Shown here one piece after another: positions 4,986 through 5,059 of a stretch of DNA of 5,059 nucleotides (within the stretch, counting starts at the first letter, position 1; each line of letters begins with the position of its first letter). Below the pieces are notes generated by a model. It was not told the DNA's origin, did not search any database, and worked only from the letters and a program-made list of their open reading frames with translations. This stretch comes from JAIRTY01 sp050257395. GTDB lineage: Bacteria > Actinomycetota > Actinomycetes > Streptosporangiales > Streptosporangiaceae. Both the position numbers and the translations under genes were made by a program. The DNA is taken from contig JBLMWU010000047.1 in assembly GCA_050257395.1 (NCBI GenBank), positions 1 through 5,059 of the forward strand. Reading direction: 5' to 3'.

Positions 4986-5059
4986 TCACGGGCGGGGTCT
5001 GCGGCGTGCCGTGGGCGGGTGTCCGGCCTGGGTCAGCAGGTCGTGCAGGCTGTCGCCGG
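4986..5059 (-). CDS. Possible 3' end of an upstream gene (partial)
   Basis: One minus-strand frame stays open from the window edge to a TGA at 4986-4988, giving about 23 residues that include SLHDLLTQAG and end in an Arg/Pro-rich tail. The amphipathic helix followed by a basic tail looks like a natural C-terminus. It would end 45 bp before the SRPBCC start, in the same direction, so it may head this operon. The fragment is too short to name a family. The 45 bp between it and the SRPBCC gene hold only the ribosome site and a T-rich (plus-strand) stretch. Confidence 0.4.
   Translation of the reverse strand, partial: GDSLHDLLTQAGHPPTARRRPRP

Overview
The window is GC-rich throughout. Its GC-biased codons, GTG starts, 4-bp start/stop overlaps and gene families point to a high-GC actinomycete (Actinomycetota), although no marker gene fixes the genus. 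It holds six complete genes and probably the 3' end of a seventh. There is no tRNA, rRNA, CRISPR array, insertion sequence or phage gene.

Left part, plus strand. Positions 13-1251 encode a secreted lipoprotein with a beta-propeller body. After a 31-bp gap comes a two-gene metal-response operon: an ArsR/SmtB repressor (1283-1654) carrying the Cys-x3-Cys plus C-terminal Cys pattern of the Cd/Pb sensor CmtR, and a CDF-like cation transporter (1651-2355) whose start overlaps the repressor stop by 4 bp. A perfect 10-bp inverted repeat sits exactly on the repressor start codon and on a recognisable promoter. The predicted transcript would begin at the A of the ATG, so the operon looks leaderless and autorepressed.

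Right part, minus strand, converging on the metal operon across a 70-bp gap that contains a hairpin. In order of transcription there is a possible gene end (4986-5059), an SRPBCC/START-fold protein (4425-4940), a DHRS12/retinol-dehydrogenase-like short-chain dehydrogenase (3427-4428, overlapping the SRPBCC gene by 4 bp), a 212-bp non-coding stretch, and then a heliorhodopsin gene (2426-3214).

The heliorhodopsin is the most notable gene. It keeps the family's retinal-binding lysine (K248) and Schiff-base counterion (E119). It lacks one of the two conserved histidines of the founding protein 48C12 and has acquired two extra membrane carboxylates. The 212-bp stretch upstream of it holds a perfect 12-bp inverted repeat spanning 152 bp and a sequence loosely like a DosR/DevR box. 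The SRPBCC-SDR pair recalls pairs found in light- or oxidative-stress gene clusters, so a light-related module is plausible, but this is inference.
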